A stretch of DNA of 64,000 nt from JAJZVS01 sp963708095 (GTDB lineage Bacteria; Pseudomonadota; Alphaproteobacteria; Acetobacterales; Acetobacteraceae): NCBI GenBank assembly GCA_963708095.1, contig OY970182.1:4278001-4342000 (forward strand), given 5' to 3'. Below, in pieces: positions 23,719 to 32,019 of the stretch; position 1 is the stretch's first letter; each line of letters starts with the position of its first letter. Under the pieces are notes generated by a model. That model saw only the letters and a program-made list of their open reading frames with translations, had not been told where the DNA came from and did no database searches. The translations under genes were made by a program, and so were the position numbers.

Positions 23719-24861
23719 ATGACCCCGAAAACGATCGCCATCGTCGGCGCGGCCGAAACGACACGGCTCGGCACCATCCCGGACATGAGCCAGATCCAGC
23801 TGCACGCCGACGCGGCGCTGAACGCGATGGCGGACACCGGGTTGAAACCGTCGGACATCGACGGCGTCGCCACGGCGGTGGAGACGCCGCAGCAGATCGC
23901 GCACTACCTCGGGATCACGCCGTCCTGGGTGGATGGCACGTCGGTCGGCGGCTGTTCGTTCATGATCCATGTGCGTCATGCCGCCGCGGCGATCGCGTCG
24001 GGCCTGTGCAAGACGGTGCTGATCACGCATGGGGAAAGCGGCAAATCCCGCGTAGGCCAGCCGCCGCGGTCCGTGCCGCCGTCCTCGCTCGCCGGCCAGT
24101 TCGAGCAGCCGTTCGGCCCGATGGGCCCGCCCTCGCTGTTCCCGATCCCCGTGCTGCGCTACATGAAGACCTACGGCGTGACGCATGAGCAGATCGCCAT
24201 GGTCGCGGTGGTGCAGCGCGAATGGGCGGCGAAGAACCCGCGCGCGACGTTCCGCGATCCGATCACGGTGGACGACGTGCTGAACTCGCGCATGATCGCC
24301 TATCCGTTCCGGCTGCTGCAATGCTGCCTGGTCACCGACGGCGGCGGCGCGCTGATCCTGACCGCGGCCGAGCGGGCGCGCGATTTCCCGCAGAAACCGG
24401 TCTACATCCTGGGCACCGGGGAGAGCGTGGAAACGCCGATGGTGAGCCAGATGGAGGATTTCACCTCCTCGCGCGCGTTCCGGGTCGCCGGGCCGACCGC
24501 GTTCCGGGAAGCGGGCATTACCCATGCCGACGTCGACCACCTGATGATCTACGATGCGTTCGCGCATCTGCCGCTGTACGGGTTGGAAGACCTCGGCTTC
24601 CTGCCGCGCGGGGAGGCCGGGCGGTTCATCGCCGACCGCCACACCGCGCCGGGCGGGAGTTTGCCGCTGAACACCAACGGCGGCGGGCTCTCCTACATGC
24701 ACTCCGGCATGTACGGGATGTATGCGTTGCAGGAGAGCGTGCGGCAGATGCGAGGGATCGCGCCGGCGCAGGTCCCGGGGGCGAAGATTTCGGTCTGCCA
24801 CGGGGTGGGCGGGATGTTCGCCGCGTCGGGAACGATCATTTTCGGCAACCAGGCGCCGTGA
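23719..24861 (+). CDS. Thiolase-superfamily protein (SCP2/acetyl-CoA acetyltransferase-like)
   Basis: The 380-residue protein belongs to the SCP2-thiolase-like group that partners with DUF35 proteins. Family marks are the N-terminal IVGAAETTRLG, VGGCSF near residue 75 (active-site cysteine region), the LNTNGGGLSYMHSGMYG block near 315 with conserved His, and CHGVGGMF near the end. In many relatives the reaction is an aldol or Claisen cleavage of a CoA ester rather than classical thiolysis. It is translationally close to the DUF35 gene (5-nt gap), supporting a two-subunit complex. The substrate is not deducible. A tRNA gene on the other strand follows. Confidence 0.88.
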   Translation: MTPKTIAIVGAAETTRLGTIPDMSQIQLHADAALNAMADTGLKPSDIDGVATAVETPQQIAHYLGITPSWVDGTSVGGCSFMIHVRHAAAAIASGLCKTVLITHGESGKSRVGQPPRSVPPSSLAGQFEQPFGPMGPPSLFPIPVLRYMKTYGVTHEQIAMVAVVQREWAAKNPRATFRDPITVDDVLNSRMIAYPFRLLQCCLVTDGGGALILTAAERARDFPQKPVYILGTGESVETPMVSQMEDFTSSRAFRVAGPTAFREAGITHADVDHLMIYDAFAHLPLYGLEDLGFLPRGEAGRFIADRHTAPGGSLPLNTNGGGLSYMHSGMYGMYALQESVRQMRGIAPAQVPGAKISVCHGVGGMFAASGTIIFGNQAP

Positions 24862-24892
24862 GGCGGTGGCTGTTCCCGGGGCCGCCGGTTCA

Positions 24893-24966
24893 TGGAGCGG
24901 GTGAAGGGAATCGAACCCTCGTATGCAGCTTGGGAAGCTGCCGTTCTACCATTGAACTACACCCGC
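24893..24966 (-). tRNA. tRNA-Gly (anticodon CCC)
   Basis: Read on the minus strand, the sequence folds as a complete tRNA. The acceptor stem is GCGGGTG/CACCCGC and the D-arm contains AATGGTAGAAC. The anticodon stem GCAGC/GCTGC has loop TTCCCAA, so the anticodon is CCC. The T-arm is GGTTCGATTCC, and CCA is genomically encoded. It decodes GGG glycine codons. Confidence 0.95.
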
Positions 24967-25028
24967 GCCGGGCGTCTGCCCCACCCGAGTGGGGTTCCGG
25001 AGCCGCTGCAATCCTATACCAGCCCGGG

Positions 25029-25057
25029 TTGACGGCGCAATCCGCCAGCGCCTAGAA
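25029..25057 (+). promoter_or_regulatory. Possible promoter of the metZ transcript
   Basis: TTGACG at 25029-25034 and TAGAAG at 25053-25058 with an 18-nt spacer lie just upstream of the riboswitch. The -35 element is good and the -10 element weak. Confidence 0.45.
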
Positions 25058-25077
25058 GCGGCCCCGGCGGCAGCCCC

Positions 25078-25138
25078 GCCCCTCGTGATTTGTCCGGCCG
25101 GATTGCGGCGAGGTGAAACAAGCGCGCTAAAGAGGCCC
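25078..25138 (+). promoter_or_regulatory. SAM-II riboswitch upstream of metZ
   Basis: CCTCG (25081-25085) pairs with CGAGG (25109-25113). The loop begins TGATTTG and contains CCGG..ATTGC. The 3' part is GTGAAACAAGCGCGCTAAAGAGG. Each of these matches the SAM-II class, a short H-type pseudoknot common in alphaproteobacteria, where it sits before metA, metZ or metC and shuts translation when S-adenosylmethionine is high. The gene 75 nt downstream, metZ, is the expected target. Confidence 0.88.
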
Positions 25139-25212
25139 GTGGTCGCTCCGGTTCCCCGGTGCGGCCGCACCCCTCCGATGGCCGGCCCCACCATCATACC
25201 CAGGGCCGCCGC

Positions 25213-26412
25213 ATGACACAGCTTCCCCCCACCCCCCGCGCCTCTGCCTTGCGCCCCGCCACCCGCCTGATCCACGGCGGGACCGTCCGGTCGTCGTTCG
25301 GCGAGACCGCCGAAGCGCTGTTCCTCACTTCGGGCTACGTCTACGACAGCGCCGAGCAGGCCGAGGGCACCTTCAACGGCTCGGTCGAGCACTACCAGTA
25401 TTCCCGCTTCGCCAATCCCACCGTGGCGATGCTGGAGAACCGCCTGGCGCTGATCGAGGGCGCGGAAGCTTGCCGCACCACCGCCACGGGGATGGCCGCG
25501 GTGCACGCCGCGCTGCTGTCGCATCTGAAATCGGGCGACCGGGTGGTGGCCTCGCGCGCGCTGTTCGGCTCCTGCCACTGGATCGTCTCCACCCTGCTGC
25601 CGCGCTACGGGATCGCGGCGGAGTTCGTGGACGGCGCCGATCTCGTGCAATGGCGCGCGGCGCTGTCCCGCCCGGCGCAGCTCGTGCTGCTGGAAACCCC
25701 GTCCAACCCGATGCTGGAACTGGTCGATCTGCGTGCGGTGGCCGAGCTCGCGCACGCCGCCGGAGCGATCGTCGTGGTGGACAACGTGTTCGCGACGCCG
25801 CTGCTGCAACAGCCGCTGGAACTCGGCGCCGACGTGGTGGTCTATTCCTGCACCAAGCACATCGACGGCCAGGGCCGCGTGTTGGGCGGGGCGGTGCTGG
25901 GGCGCAAGAAATGGGTCGAGGAGACCTTGCAGCCCTTCGTCCGCAACACCGGCCCCGCGCTGTCGCCGTTCAACGCCTGGGTGCTGCTGAAGGGGCTGGA
26001 AACCCTGGCGCTGCGCGTCGACGCCGCCTGCCGCGGGGCGGAGGCGATCGCCGCCTTCCTTGCGGACCGGCCGGAGGTGCGTCGCGTGTGGTACCCGACC
26101 CGCGCCGACCACCCGCAGCACGCCCTCGCCGCGGCGCAAATGCAGGGCGGCGGCACGGTGGTGACGTTCGAGCTGGCGGATAAGGACGCCGCCTTCGCGG
26201 CGATGAACCGGTTCCGGCTGATCGCGGTGTCCAACAACCTGGGCAATTCGAAATCGCTCGCCACCCACCCGGCCACCACGACGCACATGCGGATCGGCGC
26301 GGAGGAGCGTGCGAAGCTCGGCATCACTGACGGGGTGATCCGCCTGTCCGTCGGGCTGGAGGATCCGGAAGACCTGCGCGATGACCTGGCCCAGGCGCTG
26401 GCGGGCGCCTGA
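25213..26412 (+). CDS. metZ: O-succinylhomoserine sulfhydrylase
   Basis: The 399-residue PLP enzyme of the Cys/Met-metabolism family uses sulfide to turn O-succinylhomoserine into homocysteine. The PLP lysine is Lys215 in SCTKHIDGQGR; the GQGR that follows is characteristic of MetZ rather than of cystathionine synthases. TATGMAAVHA near 95 and HPATTTHM near 355 are also typical. The ATG at 25213 starts the conserved region; the frame extends upstream to 25159 only through the leader. Expression is very likely controlled by the SAM-II riboswitch at 25078-25138. A 12-bp hairpin follows at 26433. Confidence 0.94.
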   Translation: MTQLPPTPRASALRPATRLIHGGTVRSSFGETAEALFLTSGYVYDSAEQAEGTFNGSVEHYQYSRFANPTVAMLENRLALIEGAEACRTTATGMAAVHAALLSHLKSGDRVVASRALFGSCHWIVSTLLPRYGIAAEFVDGADLVQWRAALSRPAQLVLLETPSNPMLELVDLRAVAELAHAAGAIVVVDNVFATPLLQQPLELGADVVVYSCTKHIDGQGRVLGGAVLGRKKWVEETLQPFVRNTGPALSPFNAWVLLKGLETLALRVDAACRGAEAIAAFLADRPEVRRVWYPTRADHPQHALAAAQMQGGGTVVTFELADKDAAFAAMNRFRLIAVSNNLGNSKSLATHPATTTHMRIGAEERAKLGITDGVIRLSVGLEDPEDLRDDLAQALAGA

Positions 26413-26432
26413 GCCGCCCCGCATCGGCCGCC

Positions 26433-26461
26433 TTCTCCCCTCCCGCAAGGGGAGGGGAGAA
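26433..26461. repeat. 12-bp hairpin after metZ, related to the REP palindromes
   Basis: TTCTCCCCTCCC (26433-26444) and GGGAGGGGAGAA (26450-26461) are perfect reverse complements around GCAAG. The composition and GCAAG loop resemble the palindromes at 9680 and 28081 in short form. It may end the metZ transcript, although no T-run follows. Confidence 0.7.
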
Positions 26462-26535
26462 ATGGGAGGGGGTGCGCGGCCCTTGCACGTACCGGCCGTC
26501 CGGCCGAGCCTGCCCGGATCGACAACGGTCTCAGG

Positions 26536-27981
26536 ATGCACGGCATGGCAGGCACCACCGCTTCCCCTTCCTCCCGCGACGGCGCGATCGCGCGCGCGCT
26601 GGAGCATTTCGATAGCGGCGGGTTCCGCACCCGGCTGGCCGCGCTGGTCGCGATCCCGTCGACCTCCCAGGAACCGGAGCACACCGCCGATCTGCGCCGC
26701 TACCTCGAAGACGGCATCGGTCCGTGGCTGCAACGGCTCGGTTTCACCCTGCAGATCGAGGCCAACCCGGCGCCCGGCTTCGGCCCGATCCTGACTGCGA
26801 CCCGGCTGGAAGACCCGGCGCGGCCGACCGTGCTCACCTACGGCCACGGCGACACGGTGCGCGCCCTGGCCGAGCAATGGCACGCAGGCCGCGATCCCTG
26901 GCATCTGGCCGAGGAAGGCGACCCGCGCACCGGCCGCTGGTACGGCCGCGGCACCGCCGACAACAAGGGCCAGCACGTGCTCAACCTCGCGGCGCTGGAG
27001 GCGGTGCTGGCCGAACGCGGCGGAAGGCTCGGGTTCAACCTGAAACTGCTGCTGGAGACGGCGGAGGAACGTGGCTCGGTCGGGCTCGCGGACTTCGTGG
27101 GCGCGGCGCGCGAGCGGCTGGCCGCCGACGTGCTGATCGGCAGCGACGGCCCGCGGGTGGCGCCCGACGTGCCGACCATCGCCACCGGCACGCGCGGAAC
27201 GTTCCATTTCGACCTGGTGGTTTCGTTGCGGCCGGGCGGGGTTCACTCCGGCCACTGGGGCGGGCTCGCGCCCGATCCGGCGGTGATCCTTGCGCACGCG
27301 CTTGCCGCGATCATGGACCGCCACGGGCGCATCCTGGTGCGCGACTGGCTGCCCGCGCGCGGCGTGCCGCCGGCGGTGCGCGACGTGCTGGACGGCTGCA
27401 CGGTCGACGGCGGCGGGCAGGCGGCGACGATCGATCCCGCCTGGGGCGAGCCCGGCCTGAGCGCGGCGGAAAAACTCTATGGCTGGAACGGGTTCATCGT
27501 GCTGGCGATGACGTCCGGCCGGCCGGAGAACCCGGTGAACGCGCTCGCCCCGGATGCACGTGCGCATTGCCAGATCCGCTACACGGTCGATACGGACCCG
27601 GCGAGCTTCGCCCCGGCGCTGCGCCGGCACCTGGATGCGGCGGGCTTTCCCGAAGTGCGGATCAAGAATGCGGCCGTGCGCATGAAAGCAAGCCGCACCG
27701 ACCCCGCCGACCCCTGGGTGCGCTTCGCCGCCGCCAGCCTGGAACGCAGTCTGGGCAAGCGGGTGCAAGTGATCCCCAACTCCTCGGGCGGGCTGCCGGG
27801 GGACGTGTTCGTCGATCACCTCGGGCTGAAACTGGTCTGGATCCCGCACAGCTATGCGGGCTGCGGCCAGCACGGGCCGGACGAGCACCTGCTGATCGCC
27901 ACGGCACGGGAGGCAATCGCGGGGATGGCCGGGCTGTGGTGGGACCTGGGCGAAGGCGGCGCGCCGGGCGCCGGTAGGTGA
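26536..27981 (+). CDS. M20-family metallopeptidase
   Basis: The 481-residue protein is a di-zinc amidohydrolase of the M20 (ArgE/DapE/dipeptidase) family. Metal ligands and catalytic residues are visible: GHGDTV (His104, Asp106), GTADNKG (Asp142), ETAEERGS (Glu177 catalytic base with Glu178) and the C-terminal QHGPDEH histidine. The dimerisation domain fits the middle region (about 215-330). The length favours the peptidase subgroup over acetylornithine deacetylase. No signal peptide is visible, so it is probably a cytoplasmic dipeptidase or acylamino-acid hydrolase. It lies between metZ and a repeat element with no clear functional link. Confidence 0.9.
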   Translation: MHGMAGTTASPSSRDGAIARALEHFDSGGFRTRLAALVAIPSTSQEPEHTADLRRYLEDGIGPWLQRLGFTLQIEANPAPGFGPILTATRLEDPARPTVLTYGHGDTVRALAEQWHAGRDPWHLAEEGDPRTGRWYGRGTADNKGQHVLNLAALEAVLAERGGRLGFNLKLLLETAEERGSVGLADFVGAARERLAADVLIGSDGPRVAPDVPTIATGTRGTFHFDLVVSLRPGGVHSGHWGGLAPDPAVILAHALAAIMDRHGRILVRDWLPARGVPPAVRDVLDGCTVDGGGQAATIDPAWGEPGLSAAEKLYGWNGFIVLAMTSGRPENPVNALAPDARAHCQIRYTVDTDPASFAPALRRHLDAAGFPEVRIKNAAVRMKASRTDPADPWVRFAAASLERSLGKRVQVIPNSSGGLPGDVFVDHLGLKLVWIPHSYAGCGQHGPDEHLLIATAREAIAGMAGLWWDLGEGGAPGAGR

Positions 27982-28027
27982 CCGAGGGAGGGAGGCCCAC
28001 AGGCCGCTTTTTCCCTTCCTCCGTGCC

Positions 28028-28048
28028 GCGCATCGGGGCCCGATGCGC
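28028..28048. repeat. 9-bp hairpin after the M20 gene
   Basis: GCGCATCGG (28028-28036) pairs perfectly with CCGATGCGC (28040-28048) across a 3-nt loop. It precedes the palindromic element and may be part of the 3' end of the M20 transcript. Confidence 0.6.
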
Positions 28049-28055
28049 CACCGGG

Positions 28056-28263
28056 GATGAAAAAGGGCGGGGGTACCGCCCTTCCCCCTTCCCTCCGCGC
28101 TTGCGGGGGGAGAGGGCGGGGTGAGGGGGAGGCCGCTCGTCCCCCGATCCGCATCTGGTGCCGCGCGCGCGCCCCTCATCCCAACCCTCTCCCCCCGCAA
28201 GCGCGGGGGGAGAGGGAGAAGGGCGCCCCCGCCGCCAGATCCCCCGAAACCGGGAGTTTTCAT
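28056..28263. repeat. Bipartite palindromic repeat element, copy 2 (REP-spacer-REP)
   Basis: Palindromic units at 28081-28130 and 28172-28223 face each other. The spacer contains CCCCCGATCCGCATCTGGTG, the counterpart of the reverse-complemented spacer of copy 1. ATGAAAA at 28057-28063 and TTTTCAT at 28257-28263 may be the outer ends; copy 1 also has ATGAAAA on one side. It separates the convergent M20 and metY genes. Confidence 0.85.
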
Positions 28264-28336
28264 AGCAGGAGAAGGAGCAAGCCGACCGCGCCGACTTTCC
28301 GGTTCGGGCGGCTGCCTTGGAAAGCGGCGACGCGAT

Positions 28337-29626
28337 CTACTTCGCCGCGTCCAGCGCCTGCGCGAGGTCGGCAATGATGTCGTCGGGGTGCTCGATGCCG
28401 ATCGACAGCCGGACGTAGCCCGGCGTGGTTCCGGTGGCGATCTGTTCCTCCGGCGACAGCTGCGAGTGCGTGGTGCTGGCCGGGTGGATCGCCAGGCTCC
28501 GCGCGTCGCCGATGTTCGCCACGTGGTAGAACATCTTGAGCGCGTCGATGAACTTCCGTCCCGCGTCCGCCCCGCCGGCCAGCTCGAAGCCCATCAGCCC
28601 GCCGGCGCCGTGGGGCAGGTATTTCGCGGTCCGCTCCGCCGCCGGGCCGGTGTGGTGGGCGGGATGGATCACCCGCGTCACCTCTTTGCGGGTGGCGAGG
28701 TAATCCGCCGCGCGGCGCGCGTTTTCACTGTGCGCGCGCATGCGCAGCGGCAGGGTCTCGATCCCCTGGATGAACAGAAAGGCGTTGAACGGGCTCATCG
28801 CGGCGCCGAGGTCGCGCAGCAGGGTCACGCGAAGCTTCAGGATATAGGCGATCGGGCCCAGCGGCTTCACTGCCTGCGACCACACCGCGCCGTGGTAGCT
28901 GGGATCGGGCGTGTTCAGCGTCGGCTGGCGTGCCGGGTGCGCTTCCCAGTCGAAGTTCCCGCCGTCGATCACCACCCCGCCGATCGAGGTGCCGTGGCCG
29001 CCGATATATTTGGTTGCGGAATACATCACCACCGCCGCGCCATGGTCGAACGGGCGCACCAGCAGCGGGGCTGCGGTGTTGTCCATGATCAGCGGGATGC
29101 CGACGCGTCGGCCGATCGCGGCGACCTCGGCGATCGGGAACGGGATCAGCTTCGGGTTGGGCAGGGTTTCCGCATAGTAGGCGCGGGTGCGGTCGTCGGT
29201 GGCGCGCGCGAACGCCTCGGGATCGGCGGGATCGACGAAGCGGGTCTCGATCCCCTGGTCCTTCAGGGTGTTGGCGAACAGGTTCCAGGTGCCGCCGTAC
29301 AGGTCGGTGGAGGCGACGATGTTGTCGCCGGCACGGGCCAGGTTCTGCACGCTGAACGCGCTCGCCGCCTGGCCCGACGCCACCGCGCAGGCCGCCACGC
29401 CGCCTTCCAGCGCGGCGATGCGTTTCTCGAACGCATCGGTGGTCGGGTTCATGATGCGGGTATAGATGTTGCCCAGCGCCTTGAGGCCGAACAGGTCCGC
29501 CGCGTGCTGCGTGCTGTCGAACTGATACGAGGTGGTCTGGTAGATCGGCACCGCCACCGCGGTGGTCGCTTCGTCGCGCCGCCAGCCGGCGTGCAGGGCG
29601 AGGGTCTCGGGGTGGGTGGATGCCAT
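28337..29626 (-). CDS. metY: O-acetylhomoserine sulfhydrylase / aminocarboxypropyltransferase
   Basis: The 429-residue PLP enzyme of the Cys/Met-metabolism family makes homocysteine from O-acetylhomoserine and sulfide. MetY features are the N-terminal TLALHAGW, QTTSYQF near residue 30, the PLP lysine at 206 in YSATKYIGGHG, and HPASTTHSQLS near 375. Its presence beside metZ gives two direct-sulfhydrylation routes with different activated homoserines. The start at 29626 begins the typical N-terminus; the GGGAG upstream is somewhat far away. The leader contains a perfect 8-bp palindrome (29720-29741) but no SAM-II motif that I can see. Confidence 0.94.
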   Translation of the reverse strand: MASTHPETLALHAGWRRDEATTAVAVPIYQTTSYQFDSTQHAADLFGLKALGNIYTRIMNPTTDAFEKRIAALEGGVAACAVASGQAASAFSVQNLARAGDNIVASTDLYGGTWNLFANTLKDQGIETRFVDPADPEAFARATDDRTRAYYAETLPNPKLIPFPIAEVAAIGRRVGIPLIMDNTAAPLLVRPFDHGAAVVMYSATKYIGGHGTSIGGVVIDGGNFDWEAHPARQPTLNTPDPSYHGAVWSQAVKPLGPIAYILKLRVTLLRDLGAAMSPFNAFLFIQGIETLPLRMRAHSENARRAADYLATRKEVTRVIHPAHHTGPAAERTAKYLPHGAGGLMGFELAGGADAGRKFIDALKMFYHVANIGDARSLAIHPASTTHSQLSPEEQIATGTTPGYVRLSIGIEHPDDIIADLAQALDAAK

Positions 29627-29719
29627 GGTGCGTCGCTCCCGGTTGCGGTCCCGGGGGCGTATCGCCTGGGCCGGACGGGCGCAAGCAGGAGACGGTTTCG
29701 GTCGGTTCCTGCAGCGATG

Positions 29720-29741
29720 GAGAATGCCATTCCGCATTCTC
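29720..29741. promoter_or_regulatory. Palindrome in the metY leader, possible operator
   Basis: GAGAATGC (29720-29727) and GCATTCTC (29734-29741) are perfect reverse complements with a 6-nt centre. It lies about 95 nt upstream of the metY start. It could be a regulator-binding site or an RNA hairpin. Confidence 0.4.
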
Positions 29742-29806
29742 GCTACCCGGCGCAGCGGCCAGCCTCTCCGGCCCATTTCGTCCCGGCGGCCCCCGGCCGC
29801 GGATGC

Positions 29807-30679
29807 CTATCCCGCCGCGTTGCGCCCGTCACCCTTCACGTGCCGGGCGAACAGGTCGAACAGCTGCCGCGTCACCGGCCCCACCGTCCCGTCCGCCACC
29901 GACGCCCCGTCGATGCGGGTGATCGGCTTCACGAAGCTGGTCGCGCTGGTCAGGAACGCCTCCCGTGCCGCGCGCAGCTCATTCAGGCTGAACGGACGTT
30001 CGTCGAGCGCGACCCCCGCCTCCGCCAGCAGTGCCAGCAGCGCGCCGCGGGTGCAGCCGGGCAGGATCGCCTGGTCGAGCGGACGGGTGCGCAGCGCGCC
30101 CGCCGCGTCGACGATCCAGAAGCTGGTGGCGGCCCCTTCCGTCACCATCCCGTCCGCATCGTACAGGATCGCTTCGGTCGCGCCCGCCTCGCGCGCCGCC
30201 TGGCGGGCGAGCACGTTCGGGATGAGCGCGACCGTCTTGATGTCGCAGCGCGCCCACCGCTGGTCCGGCTGCGTGATCGCCGCCCCGGTCCAGCCGGCCG
30301 CATCGGCCGGATAGGGCGGGATGCGCCGCACCGTCACCACCAGCGCCGGCGGCACTGCGGGGTTGGGGAAAGCGTGGTCGCGCCGGGCCACGCCGCGGGT
30401 GACCTGCATGTACAACAGCCCCTCCCGCACCCGGTTGCGCCGCGCCACTTCGCGCAGCACGTGCAGCAGCGCCGCCCGGCCCATCGGCGGCGACAGCCGC
30501 AATTCGCGCAGCGACCGGTCCAGGCGGTCCAGATGCCGTTCCGCGTCGACGAACCGGCCGTCGTAGAGGTGCACCACCTCGTAGATGCCGTCGGCCAACT
30601 GATAGCCGCGGTCCTCGATGTTCACCGCGGCATGGCGCTGCGGCAGGTAACGTCCGTTGACATAGGCGATGCGGCTCAT
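29807..30679 (-). CDS. dat: D-amino-acid transaminase (class IV aminotransferase)
   Basis: The 290-residue fold-type IV PLP enzyme matches D-alanine transaminases in length and motifs. YVNGRYLP at the N-terminus, DRGYQLADGIYEV near residue 23, the PLP lysine at 148 in RCDIKTVALIPN, EGAATSFWIV near 183 and TSATSFVKPI near 250 are all present. It interconverts D-alanine and D-glutamate (via 2-oxo acids) for peptidoglycan, or degrades D-amino acids. Branched-chain aminotransferases share the fold, but the RCDIK context favours the D-amino-acid group. It lies upstream of metY on the same strand, with a 180-nt gap, and downstream of a small helical-protein gene. Confidence 0.9.
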   Translation of the reverse strand: MSRIAYVNGRYLPQRHAAVNIEDRGYQLADGIYEVVHLYDGRFVDAERHLDRLDRSLRELRLSPPMGRAALLHVLREVARRNRVREGLLYMQVTRGVARRDHAFPNPAVPPALVVTVRRIPPYPADAAGWTGAAITQPDQRWARCDIKTVALIPNVLARQAAREAGATEAILYDADGMVTEGAATSFWIVDAAGALRTRPLDQAILPGCTRGALLALLAEAGVALDERPFSLNELRAAREAFLTSATSFVKPITRIDGASVADGTVGPVTRQLFDLFARHVKGDGRNAAG

Positions 30680-30707
30680 CAGGCGGGGCTCCGACGGTGG
30701 GGAGCCT

Positions 30708-30962
30708 TCACGAATGATGCGGCGTGAGCCGCTTGTCCACCTCCAGCCGCAGCTCGTCGATCATGGTCGCGCTGACCGGGTCGATCGCCTCGATGGCGGT
30801 GAGCGCGCTTTGCAGGGCGTCGCGCAGGCCATGGAGGAAGACGCTCTCCACCGCCTCGACCGCGCCGGCGGCGGCGCCGAGCTTCTCCGCCGGTTCGGCG
30901 TGGCCGCGGGCACGCAAGGTCTCGGCGAGCTCGTTCGCCTTGGTCCGGGTTTCCTCGGTCAT
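30708..30962 (-). CDS. Small helical protein of unknown function
   Basis: The 84-residue protein has a good ribosome-binding site (GGAGG 7 nt before the ATG). It looks entirely alpha-helical, acidic at the start, with an amphipathic central part (VEAVESVFLHGLRDALQSAL). No membrane segment, signal or metal site is visible, and I do not recognise the family. It lies 28 nt before the transaminase gene and 62 nt after the stress-protein gene on the same strand, so it may belong to an operon with either. Confidence 0.65.
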   Translation of the reverse strand: MTEETRTKANELAETLRARGHAEPAEKLGAAAGAVEAVESVFLHGLRDALQSALTAIEAIDPVSATMIDELRLEVDKRLTPHHS

Positions 30963-31024
30963 CGTCCGCCTCCGTTCGGGCCGCCGGCCGGCACGGCGGG
31001 CGCCGCCCCAGCTCGATGTGCCGG

Positions 31025-31879
31025 TCAGTGCGACATCAGCACCGGTACCGTCATATGCCGCAGCAGCGAGCGCGTCACCCCGCCCAGCACCCGCTCGCGC
31101 AGCGGCGAATGGCCGTAGCCGCCCATCACCAGCAGATCGACGCCGATGTCGCAGGCATAGGACAGCAGCGCGTCGGCGTCGGCGATCCTGTCGGTCACGG
31201 TGCGGGCGGCGACGGCTTTGATGCCGTGACGTTGCAGGTGGCGAGCCAGCTCGGCGGCCGGCGGCTCGTCCTCGGCGGAGGCGTGGCGGCCGTCGACGAT
31301 GGTCAGCGCCGTCACCTGCTCGGCTCCGGCCAGCAGCGGCAGCGCATCGTGCACCGCGCGGGTGGCCTCACGGGTCTCGGCCCAGCCGATCAGCACCCGG
31401 CCGCCGACTGCCTCGAACTTTCCGGCATAGGGAATCAGCAGCAGCGGGCGTCCGGCGTGCAACAGCAAGTGCTCGATCAGCTCCTGCACGCGCGTAACGC
31501 TGGGGCTTTCGGGTTCCGGCTGACCGAGCACCACGAGGTCGGCATGATGCGCCAGGCGCACCAGCGCGCCGGGCGGATCGGCGTCCCCGGTGACCCAGGT
31601 GCCGGTCAATCCGTGTTCGGCCAGGCCGGTGCGGAACGACGCTTCGGTCTGTTCGGCGCGTTCGGCTGCCCGGCTCGGGTGGGTCGGTTCCTGGTCGACC
31701 AGAACGGCCTCCTCGTAGCCGACGAGCTCCGGTGCTCCGGGCGGCGGGCCGATCAGATCCAGCGGACAGAACGCGGTGACACGTGCCCCATGCTGCTTGG
31801 CGAGTGCGAGGGTGACTGCCAACCGCCACTCCCCCGCGTTCGCGCCGTGCAGGACCACCAGAATGTCGCGTAGCGGCAT
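31025..31879 (-). CDS. Universal stress protein with tandem UspA domains
   Basis: The 284-residue protein consists of two UspA-like domains (about residues 1-145 and 150-284). The second ends in the typical ATP-site and C-terminal strand (GGYGHSPLRERVLGG..MTVPVLMSH). Tandem Usps of this kind are often induced by low oxygen or starvation. The ATG at 31879 follows AGGAAAGGAGG, an excellent site, so the longer frame to 31945 is rejected. Two FNR/FixK-type boxes lie 66-105 nt upstream, with a -10-like TATATT (minus strand, 31915-31910) between them and the gene, consistent with oxygen-responsive control. Confidence 0.92.
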   Translation of the reverse strand: MPLRDILVVLHGANAGEWRLAVTLALAKQHGARVTAFCPLDLIGPPPGAPELVGYEEAVLVDQEPTHPSRAAERAEQTEASFRTGLAEHGLTGTWVTGDADPPGALVRLAHHADLVVLGQPEPESPSVTRVQELIEHLLLHAGRPLLLIPYAGKFEAVGGRVLIGWAETREATRAVHDALPLLAGAEQVTALTIVDGRHASAEDEPPAAELARHLQRHGIKAVAARTVTDRIADADALLSYACDIGVDLLVMGGYGHSPLRERVLGGVTRSLLRHMTVPVLMSH

Positions 31880-31944
31880 CGTCGCCTCCTTTCCTGGCGT
31901 TTCTCGCCGAATATACGACCATCGCCGCCTTGTTGGGGCGGACA

Positions 31945-31984
31945 TTGACGCAGATCAAGCCCGGCGCCGATTGATCCAGATCAA
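31945..31984. promoter_or_regulatory. Two FNR/FixK-type boxes between the usp gene and the hemN remnant
   Basis: TTGATCCAGATCAA at 31971-31984 is a perfect match to the TTGAT-N4-ATCAA consensus of FNR/FixK/Anr regulators. TTGACGCAGATCAA at 31945-31958 differs in one base. Centres are 26 bp apart. They can serve the usp gene to the left and formerly served hemN to the right, a classical FNR target. Confidence 0.85.
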
Positions 31985-32019
31985 GGCGAGGCCCGCACCG
32001 GATCGCCAGCCTGCGGCGC

